Positions 34,850 to 44,810 of a stretch of DNA of 64,000 bases are shown here, one piece after another; the first letter of the stretch is position 1, and each line of letters begins with the position of its first letter. Source of the DNA: Siphonodentalium dalli (taxonomy: Eukaryota; Mollusca; Scaphopoda; Gadilida; Siphonodentaliidae); the NCBI GenBank assembly GCA_032622095.1, contig CP136062.1, forward strand, positions 2,728,001 to 2,792,000. The letters run 5' to 3'. The notes under the pieces are model-generated. The model was not told where the DNA came from. It did not search any database and saw nothing but the letters and a program-made list of their open reading frames with translations. The translations under genes and the position numbers were made by a program.

Positions 34850-37800
34850 ATGCCGAAGAAAAGAGTGCTAGGCGACATTCAGAGAAGAGAGAGGCACAGA
34901 CGACTAATGGCGAAGAAACGTGAGGAACAGAAGCAAACAAAAGGTAAAAAGCAAACTACGAACTTGCTTACAAACCTTACGAACAAACCTACGCACAAAC
35001 CTTACGAACAAACCTTACGAACAAACCTACACACAAACCTTACGAACAAACCTACGCACAAACCTTACGAACAAACCTTACGAACAAACCTACACACAAA
35101 CCTTACGAACAAACCTACGCACAAACCTGCTTACGAACAAACCTGCTTACAAACCTGCTTACAAACCTGCTTACAAACCTGCCAATATGCTGGCTTACAA
35201 ACCTGCCAATATGCTGGCTTACAAACTGACAAAACAACCAAACTGCCAACCTGCCAATATGCTGGCAAACAAACCAGCAAAACCAGGCAAAGCAAACTTC
35301 AGAATGAAAATATGCAAACCCGCAATGGACGATTCATCCAAACATGTCTTATCAACCATACAAACCCAAACAGTGTTAACACACAAACCCAACTTAATCT
35401 TGCAAACAGTGCAAATCATACAAATGCAAATAGGACAAGTGGCTATAAAAATGTAAGTGAGAGTTCAGGTGCGAAATTTGAATCTGCTTCTTTTGATGTT
35501 GGAAATATACCTCATGGCCTTCTCAAGTCATGCAGCGTTGTTTTGAGTAACATTGCACCAAAAAAACAGGACTGCGATAAATATGAAATCAATAGTGCCA
35601 CAATCGTCAGTACCAAAACATGCACCTACAGTCAACCACTGAATCAAGATGATGAATGTGCAATGGACATGTCTTCTATCCAAGGTAATTATAGCCAGGG
35701 TAATACAGCATTATTCGGGTTAATTGCTGGTAACCAATGTGCCGCTGTCTGTTTACTAGCTGCTGCTTACACTCACATTAAAAATATTTTTTTGTGGAAT
35801 TCTTCAGACATTGACAAAGTGATAAATCACGGTTCAAGGATGTATTCGTTTGTCATTAATGAACGAAAAAAGTTACCACATGAGGAGAAGATCACACTAT
35901 TAAATTTAAAATTTCTTGACATTCAAGAGCTTCCAAAAATATACACAGTGTTTGATACAGAGTTCTTGTTTGATATCAAAATCCCTGTTCAAGCTTCTGT
36001 ATTTTCATCAAATGAAGATGAGATTAGTTGGGGTTTTATCCCAATGATAGATGCACTACAGTCAATTTTTGAAGTGTCTGATTACTGTTTTGCAACATTC
36101 CTAATATTCACAGTAATAATTGGCAAATCTGGTAGAGGAAACAAGTACTTCATGATTGATTCTCATGCACGTAACGATCAAGGCCTAGTAGATGGAGATG
36201 GAACCAGTGTTTTATTGAAGTTCAATAACCTGAATGAAGTTGCTGAGCATTTTGGTGAACTACTTCTGTCAATGAATCAGGTTGGGAGACAGCAGATTGA
36301 CCTCACTGGTCTCAATGTTAAAACTTCTAATGACTCTGAGAATAATCTAGTGATAACAGGACAAACTGACGCTAGTGCTGTCATATTTAACCCATTGCGC
36401 GACAAATCTCGTGCTGTGAAGTGTCATGAAATAGGACTCCCTATGAATGATGAAATCAAATATGGAGATTGTCAATTGATTAGTGACCACTTCTTGACAA
36501 GACAGATTGATGGAGATGGCAATTGCTTCTTTAGAGCCATATCATATGCTTTAACGGGTTCTGAGAACTTTCACCTTGACCTTAGACGTAAAGTGATCAA
36601 GCACATGCAGGAGAGAAGTTTGAAATTTCAAAAGTGGTTGAGACCAACTTATTCAAGCATCACACAATATCTACATGATACCAAGATGAAAAATGAAGGT
36701 ACCTGGGCAACTGAAATGGAAGTACTTGCTATGGCAGATCTTCTTAATACTTATATCATGATACACACAACTTCATGGCTGAAATATCCCCCAAAGAGCT
36801 TTAACAGTTCAAGAATATCTTATCCTGAAATGATATTTTTACAGAATTTAAATGGTAATCACTACAATGTTGTATTGGCTGTCAGACAAGACTCTGTGAT
36901 CAAAAGTAAATCTCTAACCAGCTGCGATGATCAGACATGTAAACCCAAAATAATGGACCATCCAACATTTCAGAGAAAACAAAAGAGGAAAAACAAAAGC
37001 AGATGGTCTGCTCACTATAAGAGGCAAAAGGTGAGAAATCAAAATAAAATAGGAAGTCGCAATGAATACGTGTCTTTATACCAGGCTTCTCACAAAAAAG
37101 CTAAGAACGAAAGGGACCAACAAAACTATGCTACTAACAAAGCATTGAAACTGGAAAAGAAAGCCAAGTCTGTACATAAATATCAAAGTAACAAGGAATT
37201 CAGGCTCAGGGCATGCATATATTCACAAGATAAGTACAAACATCAGGAACCATTTAGATCTGCTGTGAAGACACGTTCTGCTACCATGTATGCCACCAAC
37301 AGTGAGTTAAGAAAGAAAAAGATCAGTTATTCCAAAGCCAAGTATGCCACACAGAGTGAGTTCAGAAAGAAACTTATGAGTTATTCCAAAGCCAAGTATG
37401 CCACACAGAGTGAGTTCAGAAAGAAACTTATGAGTTATTCCAAAGCCAAGTATGGAAACAATTCTCAATTCAGGAATAACCTCATTAACAGCATCAAAAG
37501 GAAGTACAGAATCTCTAGTGCATACCGAAAAAACCTACTACTTGCCAAAAAGAGTCAAATGTTAAAGAGGATACAACACCTGTTAATAATAGACAATGTA
37601 ATAAAGTCCTTCAGGGAGGAAACTGCACATGGACCTGAGTATGTATGTGCCAGCTGCAACCGTGTTTTGTTTCAAAACCAGGTGACGAGATGTAATTTAG
37701 ATAACTATAGTCTAAAAGGTTCCAATGTTGATGCTATTGCTAAGAAGTGCATCACTAAGAAGTATTTGCATGAATGCTCGGATGAATGCCCTAATACTTG

Positions 37801-40800
37801 TCAGTTTCTTGAGAGGCCATGCAGCAAACTCTGGATCTGCTATACTTGTCATCGCAAAATTCAGCAAGGAAAGATTCCCTCTGGTTCTTTTGTTAATAAC
37901 ATGGAACTTGATCCAATACCTGAAGAGATCGCAAATATCAACCGACTAGAATGCCACCTCCTAGCACCACTACTCCCCTTCAAAAAGATTGTTAAATTAC
38001 CCAGAGGTTCACAAGAAGGAATTCGAGGTTCAGTAGTTTGTGTCCCTACTGATATGAGTAAAACTGCAGATGTCTTGCCAAGGCCCGAAAACACAAGTTC
38101 GTTACTTCGAGTAAAATTGAAACGGAAAAGGTGCTATGAGGGTTATTATGAATATGAATATGTGAATACAAAGAGGGTTATCACTGCTTTGTCCTATCTT
38201 AAAAGGCACAACAAGTTTTTCAAGGATATAACAATTGATGAACGATGGAATGAAGCAAACATGGACAATGACCAAAGCTCAGACTCGACTGATTCTGAAT
38301 CTGACATGGAACAGGATGTTACTGATGATAAATCAGACAGTGCAAGTGATTCTGAGAATGAACATGGTGCTCGCGACTCTGCATTTCCTGTTGATTCATG
38401 TCTGCAACCAGAGGATATCGGTCAATTTGTACTTGATAGCCACAGTGATGAGATATTTGATGTTGCACCAGCAGAAGGAAACAAACCAGTGTACATGCTC
38501 GGTGATGAGGACATAGAAGGTAAAGCATTTCCAAAACAATTTCCTGAAGGGCAGCATACATTTAAGAGTGAACGAAAAGTGCGGTTAACATTGGCACAAT
38601 ATTTTAAGCACAGACTGATGCATGTGGATAATAGGTTTGCGAGGGACACAGATTACATATTCTTCAGTCAGTATATATCTGAGCTTCAGCAGGTACTGTC
38701 CCAGATTTCTATTGCTTGTAGAAAATCTAATGCTAAGTCAAGTGACGGATCAGAGATAACTGGTAGTGATCTGAGAGACAAGGAGAAGCGAGACGAACTA
38801 CTCAATAGTGATCAGGCATACAGATTTCTCAAGACCATAAGAAGTAGTCCGGCATACTGGGAAAACTGCCAGAAAGATCTATTTGCTATGTTAAGAATGG
38901 TTGGTATACCAACGTGGTTCACAAGTTTCTCTACAGCTGAGTTCCGATGGCCTGAGATTATAAAAACTATTTTGATTCAACAGAATGACACAAGGACTTT
39001 TGAAAAACTGGACTGGGATGAAAAGTGCAAAATTCTGAAATCAAATCCTGTGACTGTTGCAAGAATGCTTTCAGATAGATTCCACAAGTTTTTCAAAAAG
39101 GTGATTATGTCAGAGTCCGAACCTATCGGTAAAGTTAAAGATTTCTTCATCAGGGAAGAAAATTCTGACAAGTTTAGACCGCATTGGCATTGTGTGATTT
39201 GGATCGATAATGCGCCTCAGTTTGATGTTGACAATGATGCTCTTGTGGTTGCATTCATTGATAAATACATAACCTGTCTTACACCAGATGAGGAAACTGA
39301 TCCAGAATTGTTTGACATAGTTAAAAGTGTGCAACAACATAGCAAGAACCACACAACATCTTGTCGCAAACGAGGAACAACCTGCAGGTTTAATTTTCCC
39401 AGGCCACCATCTGAGGAGTCATTCATTGCTAGAGCGAAGAGTATGGAAACTGAAGAACATCAAACCGAGAAGGAAAATGCAAAAACATTAGTTGAGTCAT
39501 TATGGAAACTGCTGCTAGATAAGAATGAGGAGATAACAAGTTGCAAGGAACTACTTGATAAGGCTAATGTAGACCAGTCTGACTTGGAAGTAGCTTTGAG
39601 CCGATTGTCTACACGCAATACTGTTGTTCTCAAAAGATCACCTAAAGACATGTGGACTAATCAATACAATGCATATCTCTCAAGATGCTGGAATGCCAAT
39701 CTTGACATTCAGTATGTATTGGATGCATACAGTTGTGTTGTGTATATCATTAGCTACATCTCAAAGAATGAGAAAACAATGGGATCATTTTTGAAACAGA
39801 CTAAAAAAGAAGCTGAGAAAGGGAATTTGTCCGCTAAGAAAACAATGAGAAAGCTTGGATCAACATACCTAAACAAGCGAAATGTGTCGGCCATTGAAAG
39901 TGTCTTCAGAGTTTGTGAACTGCCCCTTAAAGAATGTTCAAGAAATGTTGTGTGGATACCTCTTGGGGAGAATCCTGTCCGAATAAGTCTTCCTCTGGAT
40001 CAAATAAACGAAGACTCTGAACGAGTTTGGATGATTAACATCACTGAGAGATATGAAGCAAGACCACTGCTGATTGAGTTCAAGTCAATGTGTTTGGCTA
40101 GATTTTGTTCAGAGTATAGAGTTCTCTGTAAAAGTCAACTTCCCAAGAATGCTGAGAATTGTGCTGAGGATAAAATAACAGCAACTGTGTTCCGACTACA
40201 GAATGAACTTGGATATGTTCAAAAGAGAACAAAGTCAAGTCCAGCTGTCATAAAGTATCCTAGATTTGTACTAGAAAAGGAACGCGAGAAGTTCTACCAA
40301 AGCATGCTACAACTGTACCTGCCCCATCGTAATAAAGAACAACTGAAGCCAAGTCCATTTCAATTGTACATGGACTTTTATGAGTCTGGAAACATTAGAT
40401 CAGAGAATGACATTTGCACTGTGAAATCTGTAGTGGAGGACAACAGAAAGCATTATGAGGCAAATGCTAGTGCAATTGATAATGCCCAGGATTCTATCCA
40501 CAAAGTCAATCCTGAAGATGCATGGGCTAATATGTGTCCTGAGTCAGAAGTAGACAGATTGGATGATTCAAATATGCCAGTATCAACAGTTGGACAGGAT
40601 GAAAATATTGATTGCAAAAATGAGTTTGGCAATATTCCATCTGAATCTAGGAATGAAAGACATTATGATGTCTATGATAAAAGTGAAATTCTGCCACTGA
40701 TGAGAACTCTGAATGAGCAACAAAGCAAAATATTTCATAAAGTACGCAACTGGTGCCTTGATAAAATTCACGGAAAAAATCCAGAACAATTCTTTCTACA

Positions 40801-42823
40801 TTTAACTGGTGGAGCAGGCACTGGAAAATCTCTTCTGATAAAATGTCTGTATTATGAAATGAACCGGCTGCTATCCCAAATATCCAACAACCCAGATGAC
40901 ACTGTTGTTTTGTTGACAGCATCCACTGGTAGTGCAAGCTTCAACATTAGAGGTACAACTCTACATACAGCATTCTCGATTCCATTATTTCTCGGTGAAA
41001 GATGTGTGCCTCTAAAAGAAAACACTATGAATACCATGAGGTGTAAATTAAGCTCTCTTCTCCTATTGATAATAGATGAAATTTCTATGATCAAATATAA
41101 TCTACTGCACTATGTGAGCGAGAGATTGAACCAGATAAAGAGAACTTGTGGAAATGACAAAATCTGCTTTGGAGGAGTTTCTGTTATAGCAGTAGGTGAC
41201 TTCTATCAGATTCCACCTGTTTGTGTCTCAGAGGAAGACAAACTATTTTCAAGGGTGCCTGGACGTAAACTCTGGGACAAACGCTTCTCCATTGCCATTC
41301 TTGACAAAATCATGAGACAGAAAGATGATGCTGATTTTGCATACATGCTAAACAGGTGTAGAACCAAATATCGAGCTGAACGTCTGTTGCCACAGGATGT
41401 TGATATGTTGTCTGGTTGTATAAATAGAGATGTTGGAGAAGCATTACTATTAGCCAGCACAAAAGCCGAGGTCGGCGATCACAACACAAAAATGTTGCAG
41501 AAAGTTTGCAGTAATCTTTTCACCATTGATGCTCAGGATTACAAAACAAATAAGGCAACTGGAGTTACTGTTAGACTAAACAGACCCTGTACCTCAAAGC
41601 AGTTGAAAACCTACTTGCCTCATTCCATTGTCCTAGCTGAAGGCTGCAGAGTCATGTTGGTGAAGAATCTAGATATTGATGATGGTTTGGTGAATGGCGT
41701 TATTGGAACTGTGATAGATTTGAAAAACTTTGAAAATGTTGATATAGATATGAAAAGAGTGTATATCAGGTTTGACAATGAAAGAGTTGGAAGGAAAAGA
41801 CTTTCTGGGCTAGAAGGCGAAATGCGAACGATTGAAATTGTACCAGATGAACATCACATTGGAAGTAGCCAAGTAACTGTGAGGAAACAGTTCCCATTGA
41901 CGTTGTCATATGCATGTACAATTCATAAGGCTCAAGGAATTACACTGGAAAAGGCTGTTATCTCACTGAAAAATATATTCTCCCCTGGTATGGCCTATGT
42001 TGCATTGAGTCGAGTGACATCACTTGAAGGACTTTCAATAATAAATTGTGAATCTCATGAAATCACTGATAAGATCTATTGTGATGAAAAAGTCTCAAAA
42101 GCACTCAATAGAATGCCAGATTTCATTGAAGCTGAGAAAACCTCATCTGGCCAATGTTTAAAAATCATTTTGCACAATATTGAAGGTTTATCATGTCATT
42201 TTGAAGATCTTAAAGCAGATCAAAGAATTTTTACTGCTGACTGTATAGCTCTCGTTGAAACGTGGCTTGCCCCCAGCGATATAGGAAGTTTGAGATATGA
42301 TATAGATGATTATGAGTTTCATCACACTGCCAGGTCTGAATGTTTTGACGAGTCCACAAATTTTTTTAAGAAAATGAAAAAACAAGAACATGGTGGTGTT
42401 GGGGTTTATGTGAGCAATGAATCAGACTTCCGCAGAACTCAGATTGGTCTCATCAATCTCGAACACATTTGCACATACAATTACAATTTAGATTTACTCT
42501 TGGTTGTAATATACAGGCCTCCACAATATGCGGTAAAAGTGTTCACGCCAAAAATACATGAGATTTGTGCAGTAGCTGAACATTACACAAATGTGCTCCT
42601 GATAGGCGACTTTAATCAGAATGACTTACAAAATTCTTCTCTAAGTACACTCATTGAAAGCAAAGGTTTTCAACAAATTATCAAGTTCCCTACAACAGAA
42701 GGCGGCACTCTGTTGGATCATGTCTACTTTAAAGGAGAACTCTCTGTATCTTGCAGCAGACTCTCTGAATATTATAGTTATCACGAGGGAATTGCCATTG
42801 ATGTAAACACCACTGTAAGTTGA
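34850..42823 (+). CDS. Helentron (Helitron2-type) transposase: peptidases + HUH Rep + PIF1-like helicase + EEP endonuclease
   Basis: An uninterrupted frame of about 2657 residues encodes a rolling-circle transposase. Numbering from ATG 34850: a basic start and a T/N/K/Q-rich repeat tract (about 30-145); a C76/herpes-tegument-like cysteine peptidase (about 285-480; Cys297 in NQCAAVC, D437-x-H439 in DSHARND); an OTU peptidase (about 540-680; Cys559 in DGDGNCFF, His671 in NHYNVV); a basic region with 18-residue repeats; a Cys-rich and DUF6570-like region with CASC and CYTCH; the Helitron N domain; and the HUH Rep nuclease (H1445-W-H1447; catalytic tyrosines likely Y1632 and Y1636 in VVYIISYISK). 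A PIF1-like helicase follows (Walker A GGAGTGKS at 1987-1994, Walker B IIDE with D2076). The C-terminal endonuclease/exonuclease/phosphatase domain starts at about 2437 (ETWL, GDFN with D2587, LLDHVYF with D2623, His2645). An EEP domain after the helicase marks Helentrons. The ORF opens at TTG 34805, but that part precedes a splice acceptor. All key residues seen are intact, so the copy may be young or active. Family assignment is firm; the C76-like call is less certain. Confidence 0.93.
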   Translation: MPKKRVLGDIQRRERHRRLMAKKREEQKQTKGKKQTTNLLTNLTNKPTHKPYEQTLRTNLHTNLTNKPTHKPYEQTLRTNLHTNLTNKPTHKPAYEQTCLQTCLQTCLQTCQYAGLQTCQYAGLQTDKTTKLPTCQYAGKQTSKTRQSKLQNENMQTRNGRFIQTCLINHTNPNSVNTQTQLNLANSANHTNANRTSGYKNVSESSGAKFESASFDVGNIPHGLLKSCSVVLSNIAPKKQDCDKYEINSATIVSTKTCTYSQPLNQDDECAMDMSSIQGNYSQGNTALFGLIAGNQCAAVCLLAAAYTHIKNIFLWNSSDIDKVINHGSRMYSFVINERKKLPHEEKITLLNLKFLDIQELPKIYTVFDTEFLFDIKIPVQASVFSSNEDEISWGFIPMIDALQSIFEVSDYCFATFLIFTVIIGKSGRGNKYFMIDSHARNDQGLVDGDGTSVLLKFNNLNEVAEHFGELLLSMNQVGRQQIDLTGLNVKTSNDSENNLVITGQTDASAVIFNPLRDKSRAVKCHEIGLPMNDEIKYGDCQLISDHFLTRQIDGDGNCFFRAISYALTGSENFHLDLRRKVIKHMQERSLKFQKWLRPTYSSITQYLHDTKMKNEGTWATEMEVLAMADLLNTYIMIHTTSWLKYPPKSFNSSRISYPEMIFLQNLNGNHYNVVLAVRQDSVIKSKSLTSCDDQTCKPKIMDHPTFQRKQKRKNKSRWSAHYKRQKVRNQNKIGSRNEYVSLYQASHKKAKNERDQQNYATNKALKLEKKAKSVHKYQSNKEFRLRACIYSQDKYKHQEPFRSAVKTRSATMYATNSELRKKKISYSKAKYATQSEFRKKLMSYSKAKYATQSEFRKKLMSYSKAKYGNNSQFRNNLINSIKRKYRISSAYRKNLLLAKKSQMLKRIQHLLIIDNVIKSFREETAHGPEYVCASCNRVLFQNQVTRCNLDNYSLKGSNVDAIAKKCITKKYLHECSDECPNTCQFLERPCSKLWICYTCHRKIQQGKIPSGSFVNNMELDPIPEEIANINRLECHLLAPLLPFKKIVKLPRGSQEGIRGSVVCVPTDMSKTADVLPRPENTSSLLRVKLKRKRCYEGYYEYEYVNTKRVITALSYLKRHNKFFKDITIDERWNEANMDNDQSSDSTDSESDMEQDVTDDKSDSASDSENEHGARDSAFPVDSCLQPEDIGQFVLDSHSDEIFDVAPAEGNKPVYMLGDEDIEGKAFPKQFPEGQHTFKSERKVRLTLAQYFKHRLMHVDNRFARDTDYIFFSQYISELQQVLSQISIACRKSNAKSSDGSEITGSDLRDKEKRDELLNSDQAYRFLKTIRSSPAYWENCQKDLFAMLRMVGIPTWFTSFSTAEFRWPEIIKTILIQQNDTRTFEKLDWDEKCKILKSNPVTVARMLSDRFHKFFKKVIMSESEPIGKVKDFFIREENSDKFRPHWHCVIWIDNAPQFDVDNDALVVAFIDKYITCLTPDEETDPELFDIVKSVQQHSKNHTTSCRKRGTTCRFNFPRPPSEESFIARAKSMETEEHQTEKENAKTLVESLWKLLLDKNEEITSCKELLDKANVDQSDLEVALSRLSTRNTVVLKRSPKDMWTNQYNAYLSRCWNANLDIQYVLDAYSCVVYIISYISKNEKTMGSFLKQTKKEAEKGNLSAKKTMRKLGSTYLNKRNVSAIESVFRVCELPLKECSRNVVWIPLGENPVRISLPLDQINEDSERVWMINITERYEARPLLIEFKSMCLARFCSEYRVLCKSQLPKNAENCAEDKITATVFRLQNELGYVQKRTKSSPAVIKYPRFVLEKEREKFYQSMLQLYLPHRNKEQLKPSPFQLYMDFYESGNIRSENDICTVKSVVEDNRKHYEANASAIDNAQDSIHKVNPEDAWANMCPESEVDRLDDSNMPVSTVGQDENIDCKNEFGNIPSESRNERHYDVYDKSEILPLMRTLNEQQSKIFHKVRNWCLDKIHGKNPEQFFLHLTGGAGTGKSLLIKCLYYEMNRLLSQISNNPDDTVVLLTASTGSASFNIRGTTLHTAFSIPLFLGERCVPLKENTMNTMRCKLSSLLLLIIDEISMIKYNLLHYVSERLNQIKRTCGNDKICFGGVSVIAVGDFYQIPPVCVSEEDKLFSRVPGRKLWDKRFSIAILDKIMRQKDDADFAYMLNRCRTKYRAERLLPQDVDMLSGCINRDVGEALLLASTKAEVGDHNTKMLQKVCSNLFTIDAQDYKTNKATGVTVRLNRPCTSKQLKTYLPHSIVLAEGCRVMLVKNLDIDDGLVNGVIGTVIDLKNFENVDIDMKRVYIRFDNERVGRKRLSGLEGEMRTIEIVPDEHHIGSSQVTVRKQFPLTLSYACTIHKAQGITLEKAVISLKNIFSPGMAYVALSRVTSLEGLSIINCESHEITDKIYCDEKVSKALNRMPDFIEAEKTSSGQCLKIILHNIEGLSCHFEDLKADQRIFTADCIALVETWLAPSDIGSLRYDIDDYEFHHTARSECFDESTNFFKKMKKQEHGGVGVYVSNESDFRRTQIGLINLEHICTYNYNLDLLLVVIYRPPQYAVKVFTPKIHEICAVAEHYTNVLLIGDFNQNDLQNSSLSTLIESKGFQQIIKFPTTEGGTLLDHVYFKGELSVSCSRLSEYYSYHEGIAIDVNTTVS
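34935..35290 (+). repeat. Minisatellite inside the Helentron coding region
   Basis: About 350 bp are built from 11-13 nt units (ACAAACCTTACGA, ACAAACCTACGC, CTTACAAACCTG), organised at first into a ~63 bp higher-order unit. The tract has no stops in several frames, so an overlapping 178-codon frame (34920-35456) is also open. In the main frame it encodes TNKPTHKPYEQ-type and then LQTCQYAG-type repeats. The length is probably polymorphic. Confidence 0.85.
42815..42820 (+). promoter_or_regulatory. 5' splice-site consensus at the end of the Helentron frame
   Basis: The frame ends ...AAC ACC ACT GTA AGT TGA. ACT|GTAAGT is a full match to the animal donor consensus, and the stop codon overlaps its downstream side. 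If used, the last coding exon is elsewhere and would be entered in phase 0. The EEP domain is essentially complete at this point, so the stop could equally be the true end. Confidence 0.4.
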
Positions 42824-42949
42824 AGTTCATTTAATTATTCCTTAAAATTATAGGTATATTTCAATTACATATTATATTATTTTCAAATTTATTCAATATA
42901 AAACTGTATAAAACAACATTAAGATCCCTATACTTTTTTTGCTATTTTT
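42824..42949. other. Helentron 3' flank, AT-rich
   Basis: Very AT-rich, with no canonical AATAAA signal; AATATAAAA (42895) is the nearest variant. Confidence 0.4.
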
Positions 42950-43530
42950 AGTCGAGTTTTTGAAAAACTCGACTTATGGTCGGCGGGTGGGCGGGCGGGC
43001 GGTGGTGGGCGGACCTAAAGAATGCCTTATAACTTTGACATTTGTGAATGGATTCAAAATCATTCTGGAATATGAGTTGCTCCCAATAACTATTTACTGC
43101 CTGTAGAAAATGGATCACGTCCAAACTTTTTGACAACAGTTCTCCATCTTTGATGACTTTTTTGCAATTAAATCACCTGTTAGCTCGATAACTCAATCAA
43201 ATATTAACTGATTATAACTATATTTGATATATGAGTCTCTTGCAACAATATCTCAGACGAGTTCGAAAACCAGGTTTGTCAAAATTTTGTCCCTGGATTT
43301 ATGGACCTTATTTTGTCTATTTTTAGCATGTTTTTCACTGTTAGTGCGATAACTCAATTAAATATTAACTGATTCAAACCATATTTGATATACATGTATG
43401 AGTCTCTTGCAACAATAACTCATCCGGACGAGTTTGAAAACCAGGTTTGTCCGACATTTTGAGCCTTTTGTGGGCCTTATTGCCAAGTTATTGGCAGTCT
43501 TTTTCGACTGCCAATAAACTTGACATAGCA
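42950..43530 (+). repeat. Family-3 hairpin element with ~156 bp core repeats
   Basis: The 5' end is a perfect 12 bp-stem hairpin (AGTCGAGTTTTT / AAAAACTCGACT, 42950-42974), followed by TTATGG and a (GGGC)n-like stretch (42983-43015). Two core units follow, marked by TAACTCAATCAAATATTAAC (about 43186) and TAACTCAATTAAATATTAAC (about 43342). A second hairpin, AAGTTATTGGCAGTC / GACTGCCAATAAACTT, lies near 43492-43527. The organisation matches the other hairpin families. Confidence 0.6.
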
Positions 43531-43732
43531 TCTTGGATGCGTACCCCTTGTATCTAGTGTTGAAATTGTTTGGGATATTCAGGAGTCCATTAGTTGACAA
43601 GAGCTAATCAAACACTAGTTGATTAATCAGACCCCTTCCTAAAGTTCCTGTTTCTATGCCCATATATGTATAAAATGGGCCGTGTGGCATCATAGTTTAG
43701 GGTACCGCTTGGCATTGGTGTGTACAATTTGT

Positions 43733-43855
43733 TTGGCTTGTAGGAGGGCTGAAAATATGATTTTAAGTCTACAAAATAAGAGCTATAACTGTCAGTTTAG
43801 CCTCTGTTATACCTGGCATTAATGGTTTGATGGTTTAATTATTTTATAAAGGTAC
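43733..43855 (+). repeat. Dispersed ~120 bp repeat (second copy at 50159-50279)
   Basis: It starts TGGCTTGTAGGAGGGCTGAA and ends TTATTTTATAAAGGTACC. The copy at 50159-50279 is in the same orientation with only scattered differences and a small deletion. The sequences outside differ, so this is a short interspersed repeat or the shared end of a larger one. Its identity is unknown. Confidence 0.65.
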
Positions 43856-44810
43856 CATAGTATACAAAATGAGATGTCTGAATTTGATGTATGTTTTTGG
43901 AATTCGATGTCGGCCAGCTCTGTGTGGTAGTACTCCACCGGAAAAGATCTTGATTTCTCTCCCTTGAAAACAGTCGTCTGCACTTGGAAGACAAAATTTA
44001 AAAATTGATATAACATTTTTTTTCTTTTTTTAATATATTTGATTATCTATCGACTCACAAGATGGTTATAAACTGGCATGCGCTCTATCATCGTTAGCTA
44101 TGTTAACGAAGACAATCAATTTCAGCCAAAAAATGGTTAAAATTAATATTTTTCAAAGTCAATCTAAGGGAGATAATTCAACTTGTGAGGCAATTCCTGC
44201 GAAAAGGTTATGCTCTGATCATTTCTCTATCTTTTAACCAAGCACTCATGTGCTGTTTATTAATCACCATAGTGCAGCGGATGCAGTATCCCCCTCAAAA
44301 TGGTGAAAATGGCCAGAAATCGTGTTATGCTACCTTTAAGAAGCATGTGAAATTAACTATTTTTGGTCGATTAATCTTCCGTATTTTCATGTCAACATTG
44401 GATTATTTGTATATTCTTTATAAAACACCTTTTCCCTTTCTCAGACATCGGATTCATTTCCAAAAATCAAATTTAAACCAAAACATGTGTATGTTACTAA
44501 ATATAGGGCACTATTCCACCTGCAAAAACCTGTTAAGATTTTGAATATTGAAGATTGTGTGCCTGCACTCCGCAAGTAAGTATATATTATATTAGGGGAC
44601 ACTTTATTAATTGTAAACAATCACAGGAGAATGTTGTGAAGGGGGGTGGTGCAGCCATTTTGTATTATATAGCCAAGGCATACATGGGGAAAAGAAGGGG
44701 GGTTTGCGTGGCATCTCTTTTTGTCTTATTTAATTGAGAGACTTCATAAAATTAATATCGATAGAGTCAACCATACACAAATGTATGTGTCTTATTTTTT
44801 CTTGTTACAG
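43856..44810. other. Unassigned sequence
   Basis: The 119-codon frame at 44185-44544 (plus) and 65-codon frame at 43819-44016 (minus) have no recognisable motif or compositional support. No repeat family is recognised apart from AT-rich runs. Confidence 0.4.

Noticed and set aside
34920..35456. 178-codon frame overlapping the Helentron N-terminus
   Set aside because: It is an alternative frame of a stop-free minisatellite; the 2657-residue frame with all catalytic motifs is the real one.
36509..36870. OTU domain as evidence of a stand-alone cellular deubiquitinase gene
   Set aside because: It is in frame and continuous with the Rep, helicase and endonuclease domains of the transposase.
38319..38561. 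Minus-strand frames within the Helentron gene (80, 75, 96 codons and others)
   Set aside because: They are shadows of the sense coding frame.
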